Below, one piece after another: positions 35,752-44,787 of a stretch of DNA of 64,000 nt. A model generated the notes under the pieces. It made no database searches. It saw nothing but the letters and a program-made list of their open reading frames with translations, and was not told the origin of the DNA. The stretch lies in the NCBI RefSeq assembly GCF_047730065.1, contig NZ_CP159829.1:1984001-2048000 (forward strand), in the 5' to 3' direction. Position 1 is the first letter of the stretch, and every line of letters starts with the position of its first letter. This stretch comes from Njordibacter sp028825405 (GTDB taxonomy: Bacteria; Pseudomonadota; Gammaproteobacteria; Pseudomonadales; Balneatricaceae). Made by a program: the position numbers and the translations under genes.

Positions 35752-36873
35752 TTAGTGTGAAGCTTTGCGCCAATTTAGCGCCTGCAGGGCATCAGAGAAG
35801 TGATCGAGTGACCATTGTTCTGCCAAAGCCTGTATGAGTAGATCACGCCCGCTGACCGGCCTTAAACTTGCAGTTGGGGGGTCACGATCCATATTGCTCG
35901 AAAAAGGATAGCTATCACTTAAGGCTGTAACTGCTGCTGATAATTCCTCAGCACTTAATTGGCTCTGCCTTAATTGGTCATAACAAGCCAGCTGCATGCG
36001 CTGCTGGTCGACCGATTCCATGGCTTTGCCAAAGGCTGATGAAATTTGGAACAAGTTAGCCATGCGCTGCACATCAGTCGATACATTCTCACCTGCGGCA
36101 TGCATGAGTGCTGGGTTAAAAAACAGCCCATCCCCTTTTTTCAGTGGCAGTTGCAACGCATGTTGGGCAAAGTAGTCTACAAACTCAGGATCACGATACA
36201 GGGCATAGCCATATTCGTAGCGCTGAGAATAAGGTAATAACATCGTGGGACCAGACTCTACGGGCATGTCTGAGTGAGCCACAGCGCCTTGTAAAGTGAG
36301 CATAGCCGACATCACTTGCACGTGTAACGGATAACGCGTAACTTCCTCATCGTTGGTGAAACCCAAATGATAGTCACGGTGCGGTTGCTGGGCAGCGCCA
36401 CCTGGATAAACCAAATTAACCTGAGACGTTAACTGATAGTCTGGCCCCAGCCAAGACTCACACACTTGAGCTAACAATGGGTTCTTATAATAGTCTATAA
36501 AAGCTTGGGGCTGAGTTACGGCCAACTTTTCCAAACAATTCCAAATACGACCGTTGACCCCTTGCGCTGCAAAATGATCACCGTTGGTTTGAGGGTTTTT
36601 ATTTTGCTCATGCAACAACTGGTAAAATACCTCAGTTGCCGCATCCACTGCAGCGACTTGGTCATAGAGTTGACGCACCACAAAAACACCCGCACCATGC
36701 TGCAAGCATTGCGCCCACTCAGCTTGTACTTGAGCTTTATTGTGTGCATCAAGAGTTCGCAGTTGATCACCGTCGTAAATAGGAATATGAGCCGAAAAAT
36801 CAACAGCAAATGGATAATCTTTAAGCTTTAAATGAGGCTTTAAGCTGGCTTCAAAGGCCTTCATGTTATGCAT
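35752..36873 (-). CDS. PhyH-family Fe(II)/2-oxoglutarate dioxygenase
   Basis: 373 aa from the ATG at 36873 with AAGGA upstream. The facial triad can be located: His165 and Asp167 in QQPHRDYHLGF and His258 in PALMHAAGENV, with Arg270 (TDVQRMANLFQ) suited to bind 2-oxoglutarate. This is the phytanoyl-CoA dioxygenase-like fold. The gene follows iolG by 31 bp on the same strand and appears to be the last member of the iol operon, which is not a usual partner. A hydroxylation or oxidative demethylation of a cyclitol derivative is possible but entirely inferred. Family assignment is strong. Confidence 0.85.
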   Translation of the reverse strand: MHNMKAFEASLKPHLKLKDYPFAVDFSAHIPIYDGDQLRTLDAHNKAQVQAEWAQCLQHGAGVFVVRQLYDQVAAVDAATEVFYQLLHEQNKNPQTNGDHFAAQGVNGRIWNCLEKLAVTQPQAFIDYYKNPLLAQVCESWLGPDYQLTSQVNLVYPGGAAQQPHRDYHLGFTNDEEVTRYPLHVQVMSAMLTLQGAVAHSDMPVESGPTMLLPYSQRYEYGYALYRDPEFVDYFAQHALQLPLKKGDGLFFNPALMHAAGENVSTDVQRMANLFQISSAFGKAMESVDQQRMQLACYDQLRQSQLSAEELSAAVTALSDSYPFSSNMDRDPPTASLRPVSGRDLLIQALAEQWSLDHFSDALQALNWRKASH

Positions 36874-36904
36874 TATTTGTATTCCTTATCAAGAGTCCAT
36901 CAAT

Positions 36905-37903
36905 TCAGCTGATCTCACTCACTGCCACAGTGCGGCCTTGCTCAATAGACACAATTGCAGCTTCTGCCAAACGTAAGGCTTGTAAGCCATCGTTCATGGT
37001 GGGCAAAACCACATCAGCACCATTAAGAGCAGCAATAAAACTGGCTAACTCTGATTGGTAGGCGGCCTCGTAACGTTCTAGAAAGAAGTGCAAGGGTTTG
37101 GCACGAGTCACACCGGCTTGGGTATAACTGGTTAACGTATTTTCATTCACATTAGAGGCGGTTAACATACCTTTGCTACCATGCACTTCAAAGCGCTGGT
37201 CGTAACCAAAACTTGCGCGACGACTATTAGAAATTTGGGCTAATTTACCAGAGGCGGTGCGCAAAGTGACTAAGGCAGTATCCACATCTCCTGCTAAACC
37301 AATGTCTGAGTCCACTAGACAGGATGCCTGTGCTGTGACTTGTACAACTTCCTCTGCTAAGAGAAAACGGGCCATATCAAAGTCATGAATGGTCATGTCA
37401 CGAAACAATCCACCAGAAACCTTAATGTAATCTACCGGCGGAGGTGACGGATCTTTAGAAATAATACTCACTAATTCAACGTCACCAATTTCACCTGCGG
37501 CGATGCGTTGTTGGAGTAAAGCAAAGTTAGAATCAAAGCGGCGATTAAAAGCCAGCATAGTTGTAATTGGACTGGCGTTGACTTTGTCCACTACCTGCTG
37601 CACCCGTGCTAATGATAAATCGATAGGTTTTTCACAAAATACATGCTTGCCAGCAAGGACGGCCTGTTCGATCAGATCAGCATGGGTATCGGTGGCTGAA
37701 CACACCAAAATACCCGTAATAGATGGGTCTGAAAAAATTTGCTCAGGGGTCATTTGTTTACAACCCAGGGCTGCACTTAAGTGATCTGCATTAACTTGAT
37801 AAGGGTCGTGCAAAGCAACTAGTTCTGCTTGTGGGTTAAGTGCCACATTGTGCCCATGGATTTTACCGATGCGTCCAGCACCAAATAACGCTAGTTTAAT
37901 CAT
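36905..37903 (-). CDS. iolG: Inositol 2-dehydrogenase
   Basis: 332 aa. The Rossmann motif LFGAGRIGKIHGHNVA lies at residues 6-21, HVFCEKPIDLSLA near 90 carries the catalytic Lys, and SGGLFRDMTIHDFDMARFL near 165 carries the Asp and His of IolG. The enzyme oxidises myo-inositol to 2-keto-myo-inositol with NAD+ (established). The operon around it (iolCDBE) supports the assignment. Gap to iolE is 12 bp. Confidence 0.92.
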   Translation of the reverse strand: MIKLALFGAGRIGKIHGHNVALNPQAELVALHDPYQVNADHLSAALGCKQMTPEQIFSDPSITGILVCSATDTHADLIEQAVLAGKHVFCEKPIDLSLARVQQVVDKVNASPITTMLAFNRRFDSNFALLQQRIAAGEIGDVELVSIISKDPSPPPVDYIKVSGGLFRDMTIHDFDMARFLLAEEVVQVTAQASCLVDSDIGLAGDVDTALVTLRTASGKLAQISNSRRASFGYDQRFEVHGSKGMLTASNVNENTLTSYTQAGVTRAKPLHFFLERYEAAYQSELASFIAALNGADVVLPTMNDGLQALRLAEAAIVSIEQGRTVAVSEIS

Positions 37904-37915
37904 ATGTATGCCTAC

Positions 37916-38815
37916 TTAATCAATAATAGAGTAACCTACCGCTAGGGCTGCTTGCTGCAATGCGTTATAGCCCATTACCGCGTATTCGAATGGGTTAGCC
38001 TTGGCAGGGTCTTGCTCTGCTTCAACAATAACCCAACCCTCATAATTTTTATCAGCTAAGGCTTGCATAAAACGTCCATAGTCGATCATGCCATCCCCTG
38101 GAACGGTGAATACGCCGCGTAACACGCAGTCAAGAAATGAATCTTTGGTACGGTCAACTGTGGCCATGACCTCTTGCCGAATATCTTTGGTATGCACATG
38201 ATTGATGCGATGGCCGTAACGATCCACCACGCCCATGAGATCACCACCAGCGAACACCAAATGCCCCGTATCCACTAATAAACCGACAGCATCACCCGTA
38301 TTTTGCATGACTAAGTCGAGCTCTCGTTCAGTTTCAACACCCGTACCCATATGATGATGAAAGGCCAAAGGCACGCCCTCACTGGCACAATATTCAGCCA
38401 CTTTAGTCAGGCGTTCCCCATAAGCAGTAAAATCTGCCTCAGGTAATATGGGCTTGTCAGACAGTGGCGCATTACGCACATTCTGCACCGTATTCCAAGT
38501 TTCTCCATAGACAATAACTGCCGCGCCCAAATCACGAAATAGCTCTAACTGAGGCCTGATATTAATGATTTCTTGTTCGGCACTAATGTTTAACAGCTGA
38601 CCCGAAAACCAACCTGACACAAGTTGTAAGTGGTGTTCTTTTAACACTCTCCCTAGGTTGGCTTTGTCCTTGGGGAACTTGCCACCCGTTTCAGTTCCTG
38701 TAAAGCCTGCTAAACGCGTTTCTCGTAAACAAGTTTCAAGGGAAGTTTCCCCTCCTAGTTCCGGAAGGTCATCGTTAGACCAAGAAATAGGGGACATACC
38801 AAATTTAAGTTTCAT
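37916..38815 (-). CDS. iolE: Inosose dehydratase
   Basis: 299 aa, a xylose isomerase-like TIM barrel. MKLKFGMSPISWSNDDLPELG is the typical IolE start, followed by GFTGTETGGKFP, the metal-ligand region YCASEGVPLAFHHHMGTG, LLVDTGHLVFAGGD, HVHTKDIR, and VIVEAEQDPAKANPFEYA at the end. It dehydrates 2-keto-myo-inositol to 3D-trihydroxycyclohexane-1,2-dione (established). It sits between iolB and iolG in the operon. Confidence 0.93.
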   Translation of the reverse strand: MKLKFGMSPISWSNDDLPELGGETSLETCLRETRLAGFTGTETGGKFPKDKANLGRVLKEHHLQLVSGWFSGQLLNISAEQEIINIRPQLELFRDLGAAVIVYGETWNTVQNVRNAPLSDKPILPEADFTAYGERLTKVAEYCASEGVPLAFHHHMGTGVETERELDLVMQNTGDAVGLLVDTGHLVFAGGDLMGVVDRYGHRINHVHTKDIRQEVMATVDRTKDSFLDCVLRGVFTVPGDGMIDYGRFMQALADKNYEGWVIVEAEQDPAKANPFEYAVMGYNALQQAALAVGYSIID

Positions 38816-38863
38816 GTGAGCATCTCTATGGTTCTAGGACAAAGAAGTTTATCTAAAGCCCTC

Positions 38864-39664
38864 TCAGGTCTTTTTTAACATCCATTCATGGGCTGGGTCA
38901 TTATAAAAATGCCACTCCCTAAGGGGACCCGCCATAACGTTCAAGTAATAACTGGTATAGCCATGCGGCACACCCACAGGGTGGTATCCTTTGGGCACTA
39001 AAACCACGTCACGATCTTCTGCAGACAAGGTTTCATCTAAGCTCCGATCGTCGGTATACACCCGCTGATGAGCATACCCAGAAGCTGGATTTAAGCGGTG
39101 ATAGTAGGTTTCTTCCAGTAAAGTTTCTGTTGGGCTAGCATCACGATCGTGTTTGTGTGGCGGGTAAGACGACCAGTGGCCGGATGGGGTAATCACCTCA
39201 ACCACTAACAAACCGTCAGCAGCCTCAGTTTCTGGTAAAATATTGCGCACATAACGCGTGTTAGTGCTTTCTCCCCTCACTTCTTGAGACATGGTATTCG
39301 GGTCTATCAAACGCGCCGGGCCACTACGGCCTTGTCCAGGTGCACTGCAGACAGCGATCTCAATCGCGTCTAGAGCGACGATGTGGGCAGTTTCTCCTGC
39401 CGGCACATAGACTGCACCCGGGGGCTGATCAACAAAAATACTCGTTCTACCACCCACATTATGCCAACTTTGCTGGCCCACAGAAATGTTCGCACTGCCT
39501 GTCAAAACTACCAGACAAAGCTCGCGACCTGATTGGCAGCATTCTAAGCTTTCACCGACTGACAAATCGTGCACATTAAAGCCCACGTATTTCCACCCCG
39601 CTGATTGCGGTGTGACGGAATGAACTTGGGAGCCCTTAGCGGGCTTAATCAATAATTTAGACAT
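38864..39664 (-). CDS. iolB: 5-deoxy-glucuronate isomerase
   Basis: 266 aa, a two-domain cupin of usual IolB length. The metal motif is visible as YPPHKHDRDASPTETLLEET, with VLVPKGYHPVGVPHGYTSYYL carrying the last His. It converts 5-deoxy-glucuronate to 2-deoxy-5-keclo-gluconate-type product (5-dehydro-2-deoxygluconate), the step before phosphorylation. The iolD start lies 3 bp from its end on the operon order. A divergent second IolB-like protein is encoded at 50849. Confidence 0.92.
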   Translation of the reverse strand: MSKLLIKPAKGSQVHSVTPQSAGWKYVGFNVHDLSVGESLECCQSGRELCLVVLTGSANISVGQQSWHNVGGRTSIFVDQPPGAVYVPAGETAHIVALDAIEIAVCSAPGQGRSGPARLIDPNTMSQEVRGESTNTRYVRNILPETEAADGLLVVEVITPSGHWSSYPPHKHDRDASPTETLLEETYYHRLNPASGYAHQRVYTDDRSLDETLSAEDRDVVLVPKGYHPVGVPHGYTSYYLNVMAGPLREWHFYNDPAHEWMLKKT

Positions 39665-39667
39665 GAC

Positions 39668-41518
39668 TTAATAGCCTCGGGTGGCAATGCGCTGCGCAGT
39701 CCACTCTTGATGCTTCGCTGTCACTTCCTCGCGCTCTGACACTGAAGGCACCTCGACTTCCCAGTAAGCGCCTCCAGGTGAGCAATGTAATGGGTCAGTA
39801 TCAATCACCACTACGCTCACACCCTCTTGCTGACGAGCAGAATGCAAAGCTTGCTTAAGTTCACCCACGTTAGCCACATGGTCCGCTTGAGCTCCCATCG
39901 ATCGGGCGTGACCCGCAAAATCAATTTGGGCTAATCCTTTATGGTAAGTGTCTTGCAATAGGTTGTTGAAATTAGCACCACCTGTGGCCATCTGCAGGCG
40001 GTTAATGCAACTAAAGCCCCTATTATCTAACACCACAATAGTTAACTTTAAGCCCATGCTAACAGCCGTTGCTATATCTGAGTTCATCATCATGTAAGAG
40101 CCATCGCCTACCATGACCACGACGTCACGCTCTGGACATGCCAGCTTCACCCCTACACCACCGCAAATCTCATAGCCCATGCAGGAATAACCATACTCTA
40201 GATGATAGCCACCCACCTGCTTGGCACGCCAATGCTTGTGCAGCTCTGAAGGTAAACTACCCGCTGCGGCGACCACCACTACATTTTCATCAACACTCGC
40301 ATTGACCGCTGCGACCACCTGCGCATCAGAGGGCATAACCTGCTCATCAGTGGCGGGTAAAATGCCTTCACATAACTGAGCCCAAGCACTCATTCCTGCT
40401 GTGGCCCTTTGCTGCCATTCCACGGGGGCAACATAGCCAGCTAAATGGGATGACAATGCCTGCAAACCCAAACGGGCATCACTTAAAAGACCTTGCGCCC
40501 GGTATTTAATAGCATCCATGGGTTGCACATTAAGCTGAATGACCTGACCTTTGAACAAGGTGTTAGAACCTGAAATAAAGTCTTGTAAACGCGTACCGAC
40601 GGCCAATACAACGTCTGCATTAGCCGCTAAATCATTAGCACTATCAACACCAGTCACTCCCACAGCACCTGCGTTGAGTGGGTCATTAGCCAACATTGAA
40701 GACTTGCCTGCTTGGGTCTCGATGACTGGAATTTTATGACATTTAGCAAAGGCTTGGAGCTCGCTTTCGGCTAATGAATAACGCACTCCTCCACCTGCCA
40801 CGATGACGGGTTGTTTAGCGCTGAGCAAAGTTTTTACAGCTTGCTTTAGTTCATTGGCATCTGGACCTTGACGGCGTAATCGCCAAACCCGCTTTTCGAA
40901 CATGTATGCTGGGTAGTCAAATGCCAAAGACTGCACATCTTGGCAAATACTAATGGTCGCTGGACCACATAAAGCTGCATCAGTAAGCGCCACCATAGCC
41001 CTAGGCAAAGCTTGAATGAGCTGCTCAGGCCGAGTAATGCGATGAAAGTAGCGGCTTACTGGCCGCAGTGTGTCGTTGACGGTGCTACTACCGTCAGCAA
41101 AATTTTCACTTTGTTGCAGCACAGGATCTGGCTGACCTGAGGCAAATACATCACCAGGCACCAGCAATACAGGCAAACGGTTGACGTAAGCGACTCCAGC
41201 GGCAGTCACTAGATTAGTGGCACCAGGGCCAATCGATGTAGTAGCTACCATCACTTGTTGACGCTGACGAGCTTTAGCAAAAGCGATCGCCGCCAAAGCC
41301 ATAGATTGCTCGTTATGGCCACGATAAGTGGGAAGCTGATCTTGCACTTGGTAAAGTGCCTCACCAATTCCTGCCACGTTTCCATGGCCAAAAATAGCCC
41401 AAACACCTGCAAACAATGGCAGTTCACTACCGTCATCAAGCTCAACATGTTGGTTAATTAAAAAACGAGTCAACGCTTGGGCAGTAGTTAATCGAAAGGT
41501 TTGCATAGTTTTTGACAT
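39668..41518 (-). CDS. iolD: Trihydroxycyclohexane-1,2-dione hydrolase (ThDP enzyme)
   Basis: 616 aa. The order of ThDP-enzyme domains is complete: the catalytic Glu in YRGHNEQSMALAAIAFAKA near 70, the central domain with TQAGKSSMLANDPLNAGAVG, and the ThDP-binding block VVMVGDGSYMMMNSDIATA near 462, with LDNRGFSCINRL after it. IolD opens the ring of the dione to 5-deoxy-glucuronate (established). It is in the rpiR-iolC-iolD-iolB-iolE-iolG operon, with a 3-bp gap to iolB. Either ATG 41518 or ATG 41506 could start it. Confidence 0.94.
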   Translation of the reverse strand: MSKTMQTFRLTTAQALTRFLINQHVELDDGSELPLFAGVWAIFGHGNVAGIGEALYQVQDQLPTYRGHNEQSMALAAIAFAKARQRQQVMVATTSIGPGATNLVTAAGVAYVNRLPVLLVPGDVFASGQPDPVLQQSENFADGSSTVNDTLRPVSRYFHRITRPEQLIQALPRAMVALTDAALCGPATISICQDVQSLAFDYPAYMFEKRVWRLRRQGPDANELKQAVKTLLSAKQPVIVAGGGVRYSLAESELQAFAKCHKIPVIETQAGKSSMLANDPLNAGAVGVTGVDSANDLAANADVVLAVGTRLQDFISGSNTLFKGQVIQLNVQPMDAIKYRAQGLLSDARLGLQALSSHLAGYVAPVEWQQRATAGMSAWAQLCEGILPATDEQVMPSDAQVVAAVNASVDENVVVVAAAGSLPSELHKHWRAKQVGGYHLEYGYSCMGYEICGGVGVKLACPERDVVVMVGDGSYMMMNSDIATAVSMGLKLTIVVLDNRGFSCINRLQMATGGANFNNLLQDTYHKGLAQIDFAGHARSMGAQADHVANVGELKQALHSARQQEGVSVVVIDTDPLHCSPGGAYWEVEVPSVSEREEVTAKHQEWTAQRIATRGY

Positions 41519-41536
41519 AGGAAGATACTCTGTGCG

Positions 41537-43444
41537 TTACTTTTGCGCCTGGGCATTGTCCCAAGCAGCAATGATTAATCGGTAATTTGTAGCCATGAGT
41601 TTAATGGCTTGCGCATCATCAAGATGGCCTTGCAGCCAACCTTGGGCGGCTTCAGCAAACAAAGTGCGTCCAATGGCAAATCCTTTCACCCACGGTTGCT
41701 TGGAAGCGGCATAAAAGGCTTCACTAATGCCTTCTATAGTGCCATTTAAACCTAAAACAATGATGCCTTGGCAATGGCTGTCATGGGCATCAATAACCTC
41801 ACCCACCTGGCGCCAATATGCTGGATCTAAAGCCGGTTCAAGCTTCCACCAATCCGGTTTAACCCCTAGTTTGTAAAAGTATTGCATGATGGGGGCCACT
41901 TGTTCAAAGGCTGGGCTATTATCATCGCGCGCAGTAATAATTTCTAACAACCACTGATGCCCTGTGAAACGGCAAGCCTGATCTAACCTTATCATTAACT
42001 CTTCATGGTGTTGACGCGTTGCTGCATCATCATCTAGGCGATAAGGGCACAGCACCTTCACAGTTTGATTAAGAGGCCAGTCAAACAAGTGCTGCACAAT
42101 ATCACCTTCAGCTTCTAGGCGCAGTGGAAACACACCTGAGCTTTCTATTGGCCGGCCAACCCATGCCTTGGTACTTGTGATTTGATGTAATGCTGAGCGT
42201 CCTGTTCGGTCGTCCACTAACATGCCAAAACCTGAGTCCTGCCCTGCTTCTTGCACAGCAGCTTGCACCGCAAGCTGCTTAAACTGATCAATATGCGCTG
42301 GGGTCTTGCCTGCTGCTTGTGCCCAACTTGTGAACTGATGTCGATGATCTATGGCAAACGCCACTAAACGCTCATGTTGTTTACGACGGTTGGTGGTACG
42401 ATGGATATGATTGAGCACAGGGTCAAAGCGCAAAGCATGATGCTCACTGCCATGTTCTAGAAAATATTCTAATTCCTGCCATGAAGGTACAGCTGGAGCA
42501 CATCCATGACGCGACACCGCAAAGGCGCCACAGGCGTTTGCGTAGGCACAGCTAGTCGGCCAATCTTCACCCCCTAGCCAACCCCGCAACAGGCCTGACA
42601 TAAAGGCATCCCCTGCTCCCAGCACGTTGTAGACTTCCACCTTAAACCCAGGCCCTTCAGACCCTGATAACCAGCCCTTGATATCGCCCTCAAACACCCG
42701 ACAACCCTGTTCCCCTCGTTTACACACTAGGGTCGCCATGGACATCGCTCGCACAATAGCCAAGGCCTCAAGGCTATCCTCGCAACCAGCCGCTATATGA
42801 AACTCTTCTTCTGTGCCCACAATAAGATCAATATCAGGTAAAAAAGATTGCACATGCTGGCTCACGTTGGCATCGGCGATAAAGCGGCTCTCGCCATCTC
42901 CATGGCCTGCTAAACCCCATAAATTAGGTCGGTAATCTATATCCAACACGACCTTAGTATCATTTTTTTTGGCCAGCGCTATGGCTTTTCGACTCGCTGC
43001 AGCCACTGTTGGCGTACTCAAATGAGTACCTGAAAGGAGCAAAGCACGGCTCGAGGCGATCAGATCTTCATCAATGTCTGCTTCACACAATGCCATATCG
43101 GCACAATCTTCTCGGTAAAAAATAAGTGGAAACTGGCCTTCGTCCTGAATGCCTAAAATAACCAAGGCTGATAGACGTTCAGGGTCAGTCTTTATGCCTT
43201 GGACATCCACCCCCTCGGCCTGCATGGTTTCGCGGATAAAACGCCCCATATGCTCATCACCAACGCGGGTAATCATGCCTGATTTAAGTCCAAGTCTAGC
43301 AGTGCCTATGGCGGTATTAGCTGGGCTGCCTCCCACATACTTGGCAAAGCTTCCCATATTTTCTAAGCGCCCACCCACTTGCTGGCCATAAAGGTCAACA
43401 CTAGAGCGGCCAAAGCACACTAAATCCAAACTTTTATGTTTCAT
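41537..43444 (-). CDS. iolC: 5-dehydro-2-deoxygluconokinase fused to DUF2090 domain
   Basis: 635 aa with two domains. Residues 1-330 form a PfkB kinase (CFGRSSVDLYGQQVGGRLE, KYVGGSPANTAIG, VLDIDYRPNLWG, and the catalytic VLGAGDAFMSGLLRG near 275). Residues about 335-635 are the DUF2090 domain (FAIDHRHQFTSWA, DDRTGRSALHQIT, GIIVLGLNG, KGFAIGRTLF), which is aldolase-like in fold. Fusions of IolC with DUF2090 are known in proteobacteria. The kinase makes DKGP; the second domain may cleave it to malonate semialdehyde and DHAP (inference). First structural gene after the regulator, with a GGAA-N7-TTCC site just upstream. Confidence 0.93.
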   Translation of the reverse strand: MKHKSLDLVCFGRSSVDLYGQQVGGRLENMGSFAKYVGGSPANTAIGTARLGLKSGMITRVGDEHMGRFIRETMQAEGVDVQGIKTDPERLSALVILGIQDEGQFPLIFYREDCADMALCEADIDEDLIASSRALLLSGTHLSTPTVAAASRKAIALAKKNDTKVVLDIDYRPNLWGLAGHGDGESRFIADANVSQHVQSFLPDIDLIVGTEEEFHIAAGCEDSLEALAIVRAMSMATLVCKRGEQGCRVFEGDIKGWLSGSEGPGFKVEVYNVLGAGDAFMSGLLRGWLGGEDWPTSCAYANACGAFAVSRHGCAPAVPSWQELEYFLEHGSEHHALRFDPVLNHIHRTTNRRKQHERLVAFAIDHRHQFTSWAQAAGKTPAHIDQFKQLAVQAAVQEAGQDSGFGMLVDDRTGRSALHQITSTKAWVGRPIESSGVFPLRLEAEGDIVQHLFDWPLNQTVKVLCPYRLDDDAATRQHHEELMIRLDQACRFTGHQWLLEIITARDDNSPAFEQVAPIMQYFYKLGVKPDWWKLEPALDPAYWRQVGEVIDAHDSHCQGIIVLGLNGTIEGISEAFYAASKQPWVKGFAIGRTLFAEAAQGWLQGHLDDAQAIKLMATNYRLIIAAWDNAQAQK

Positions 43445-43457
43445 ATATAAACCTAAA

Positions 43458-43472
43458 GGAAATATTCATTCC
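43458..43472. promoter_or_regulatory. Candidate RpiR operator upstream of iolC
   Basis: The site GGAAATATTCATTCC (GGAA-N7-TTCC) lies 14 bp before the iolC start, in the short gap after the regulator gene. Similar sites occur at 44549 and 44597 in front of the ABC operon, suggesting a common regulator. Confidence 0.5.
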
Positions 43473-43492
43473 AAATAAACAGTGAGGAAGTA

Positions 43493-44341
43493 TTAAGTGT
43501 TTAACTTTTCATCTAACTCAGCACGGACTCTTCCCGTTTCTACAGCCAAGCATAAGGCTAGGCACATGGTGGCTGACAGTCCACGAAAGCCACTAACTTC
43601 CTCTTCTAACACTTCTAAATGAAAATCATCAGCCCGGGCTATTGGACTCAGCGTTGAATCTGTTAACGCCACAACCTTAGTCTTATTAAGCAAACAAATA
43701 TCGACTAGCTCTCGAGTATTCGCAGTATAGGGACTAAAGCTAATCGCCAGTAATACATCGTCAGTTCTCAGCATGCGGGCTTTGTCTGCCATACTGTGGT
43801 GCATGCCTGATAAAATCACTGACTGAACCCCTAACTTGACCAACGTATAATGCAAGTAGGTGACTACAGGTTCAGCTCTGCCTTGACCCGCTATATACAC
43901 CATACGTGCCTGAGCCAGCTGTTCACTGGCTCTTAACAAAGCACTTTCAGCCACATTTTGCTCTAAGCGGGCAATGGATTCAGCAGCCGCTTGGGTAAAT
44001 TGTGATAATACCGTTTGCTCCCGCCCAGCCGAGCGTTGCATTGAATTGAGTCGTTCCGCGTAAGGTTGTGGCATGTGTCGCATACTTTCCTGAAACACAG
44101 TCTGCATGTCAGAAAAACCTTGATAACCGATCGACTTTGCAAAGCGCACCATAGCTGATGGTGTCACTCCCACCTGGTCACTAATTGATGCCACCGTATT
44201 GAGGGCGATCACTTCAGGATTGTGCATTGCAAACACGGCAACACTCTGTAACCGTTTGGGCAAATCTTGATAGTGATCTTGTAGCCAAGGCTTCAATTCA
44301 CTAAATACACGAGGCGGTGCTACTTGAATAACTTTTGTCAT
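43493..44341 (-). CDS. RpiR-family transcriptional regulator of inositol genes
   Basis: 282 aa. The N-terminal RpiR helix-turn-helix is at about 30-75 (VIALNTVASISDQVGVTPSA, MVRFAKSIGYQGFSDMQ). The SIS domain follows from about 130: VYIAGQGRAEPVVTYLHYTL and LAISFSPYTANTRELVDI. RpiR proteins next to iol genes (IolR) repress them until an inositol-derived sugar phosphate binds (known in rhizobia). It is first in the iol operon and divergent from the ABC importer, so it can govern both arms. Confidence 0.9.
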   Translation of the reverse strand: MTKVIQVAPPRVFSELKPWLQDHYQDLPKRLQSVAVFAMHNPEVIALNTVASISDQVGVTPSAMVRFAKSIGYQGFSDMQTVFQESMRHMPQPYAERLNSMQRSAGREQTVLSQFTQAAAESIARLEQNVAESALLRASEQLAQARMVYIAGQGRAEPVVTYLHYTLVKLGVQSVILSGMHHSMADKARMLRTDDVLLAISFSPYTANTRELVDICLLNKTKVVALTDSTLSPIARADDFHLEVLEEEVSGFRGLSATMCLALCLAVETGRVRAELDEKLNT

Positions 44342-44548
44342 AAATTAATCCAACAACCTATCGTTACGTTTCGCATGGCCCACCCGGCCTTACCCTGATG
44401 GGGTTAAAATTATGGCTGTCCAAGAGTAATTAAAACAACATGCCAAATTTATCAAGACTTTAGGAAACGATGGCGATATGCAAGTCGTTATTCATCACTA
44501 AAGATCCATACGATAATCGAGTGATTATACGTAAATCAAATTGCATAT

Positions 44549-44563
44549 GGAATATTTATTTCA
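44549..44563. promoter_or_regulatory. Candidate RpiR operator, distal
   Basis: GGAATATTTATTTCA has the GGAA-N7-TTCM pattern with one change from the iolC site. It lies in the 446-bp region between rpiR and the binding-protein gene. Confidence 0.4.
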
Positions 44564-44596
44564 AAAATAAAATTGTTGAAATTTATTTTTTAAAAT

Positions 44597-44611
44597 GGTA
44601 CAAATTGTTCC
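44597..44611. promoter_or_regulatory. Candidate RpiR operator, palindromic
   Basis: GGTACAAATTGTTCC is a 15-bp palindrome with twelve symmetric positions (GGWACAA-N-TTGTWCC) and fits GGWA-N7-TTCC. It is the strongest dyad in the region and is placed 177 bp upstream of the binding-protein start. Confidence 0.5.
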
Positions 44612-44681
44612 TTCTCAAATATGTTAATGTGGGTTTCGTTTTGCAACCTACCGTAAATATTTGTTAGAACAGGATTTAACC

Positions 44682-44697
44682 TAAGGCGATCGCCTTA
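44682..44697. promoter_or_regulatory. 16-bp perfect palindrome before the ABC operon
   Basis: TAAGGCGATCGCCTTA is perfectly self-complementary and lies about 90 bp before the binding-protein ATG. It could be an operator for a second dimeric regulator. A GCGGA/TCCGC hairpin (44727-44740) follows in the leader. The rest of 44342-44787 is AT-rich, with no gene I can support. Confidence 0.5.
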
Positions 44698-44787
44698 AGT
44701 TATTCAAGTAGTAATGTCGAGCAACCGCGGAATACTCCGCATAACAAAACTAAAAATTAGCTTAGCTAAGTTTTTAGGGGGAAAATA

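Noticed and set aside
44470..44667. 65-residue open frame in the rpiR-importer gap
   Set aside because: AT-rich composition, no ribosome site, no recognisable domain, and it covers two operator-like dyads; treated as control DNA.
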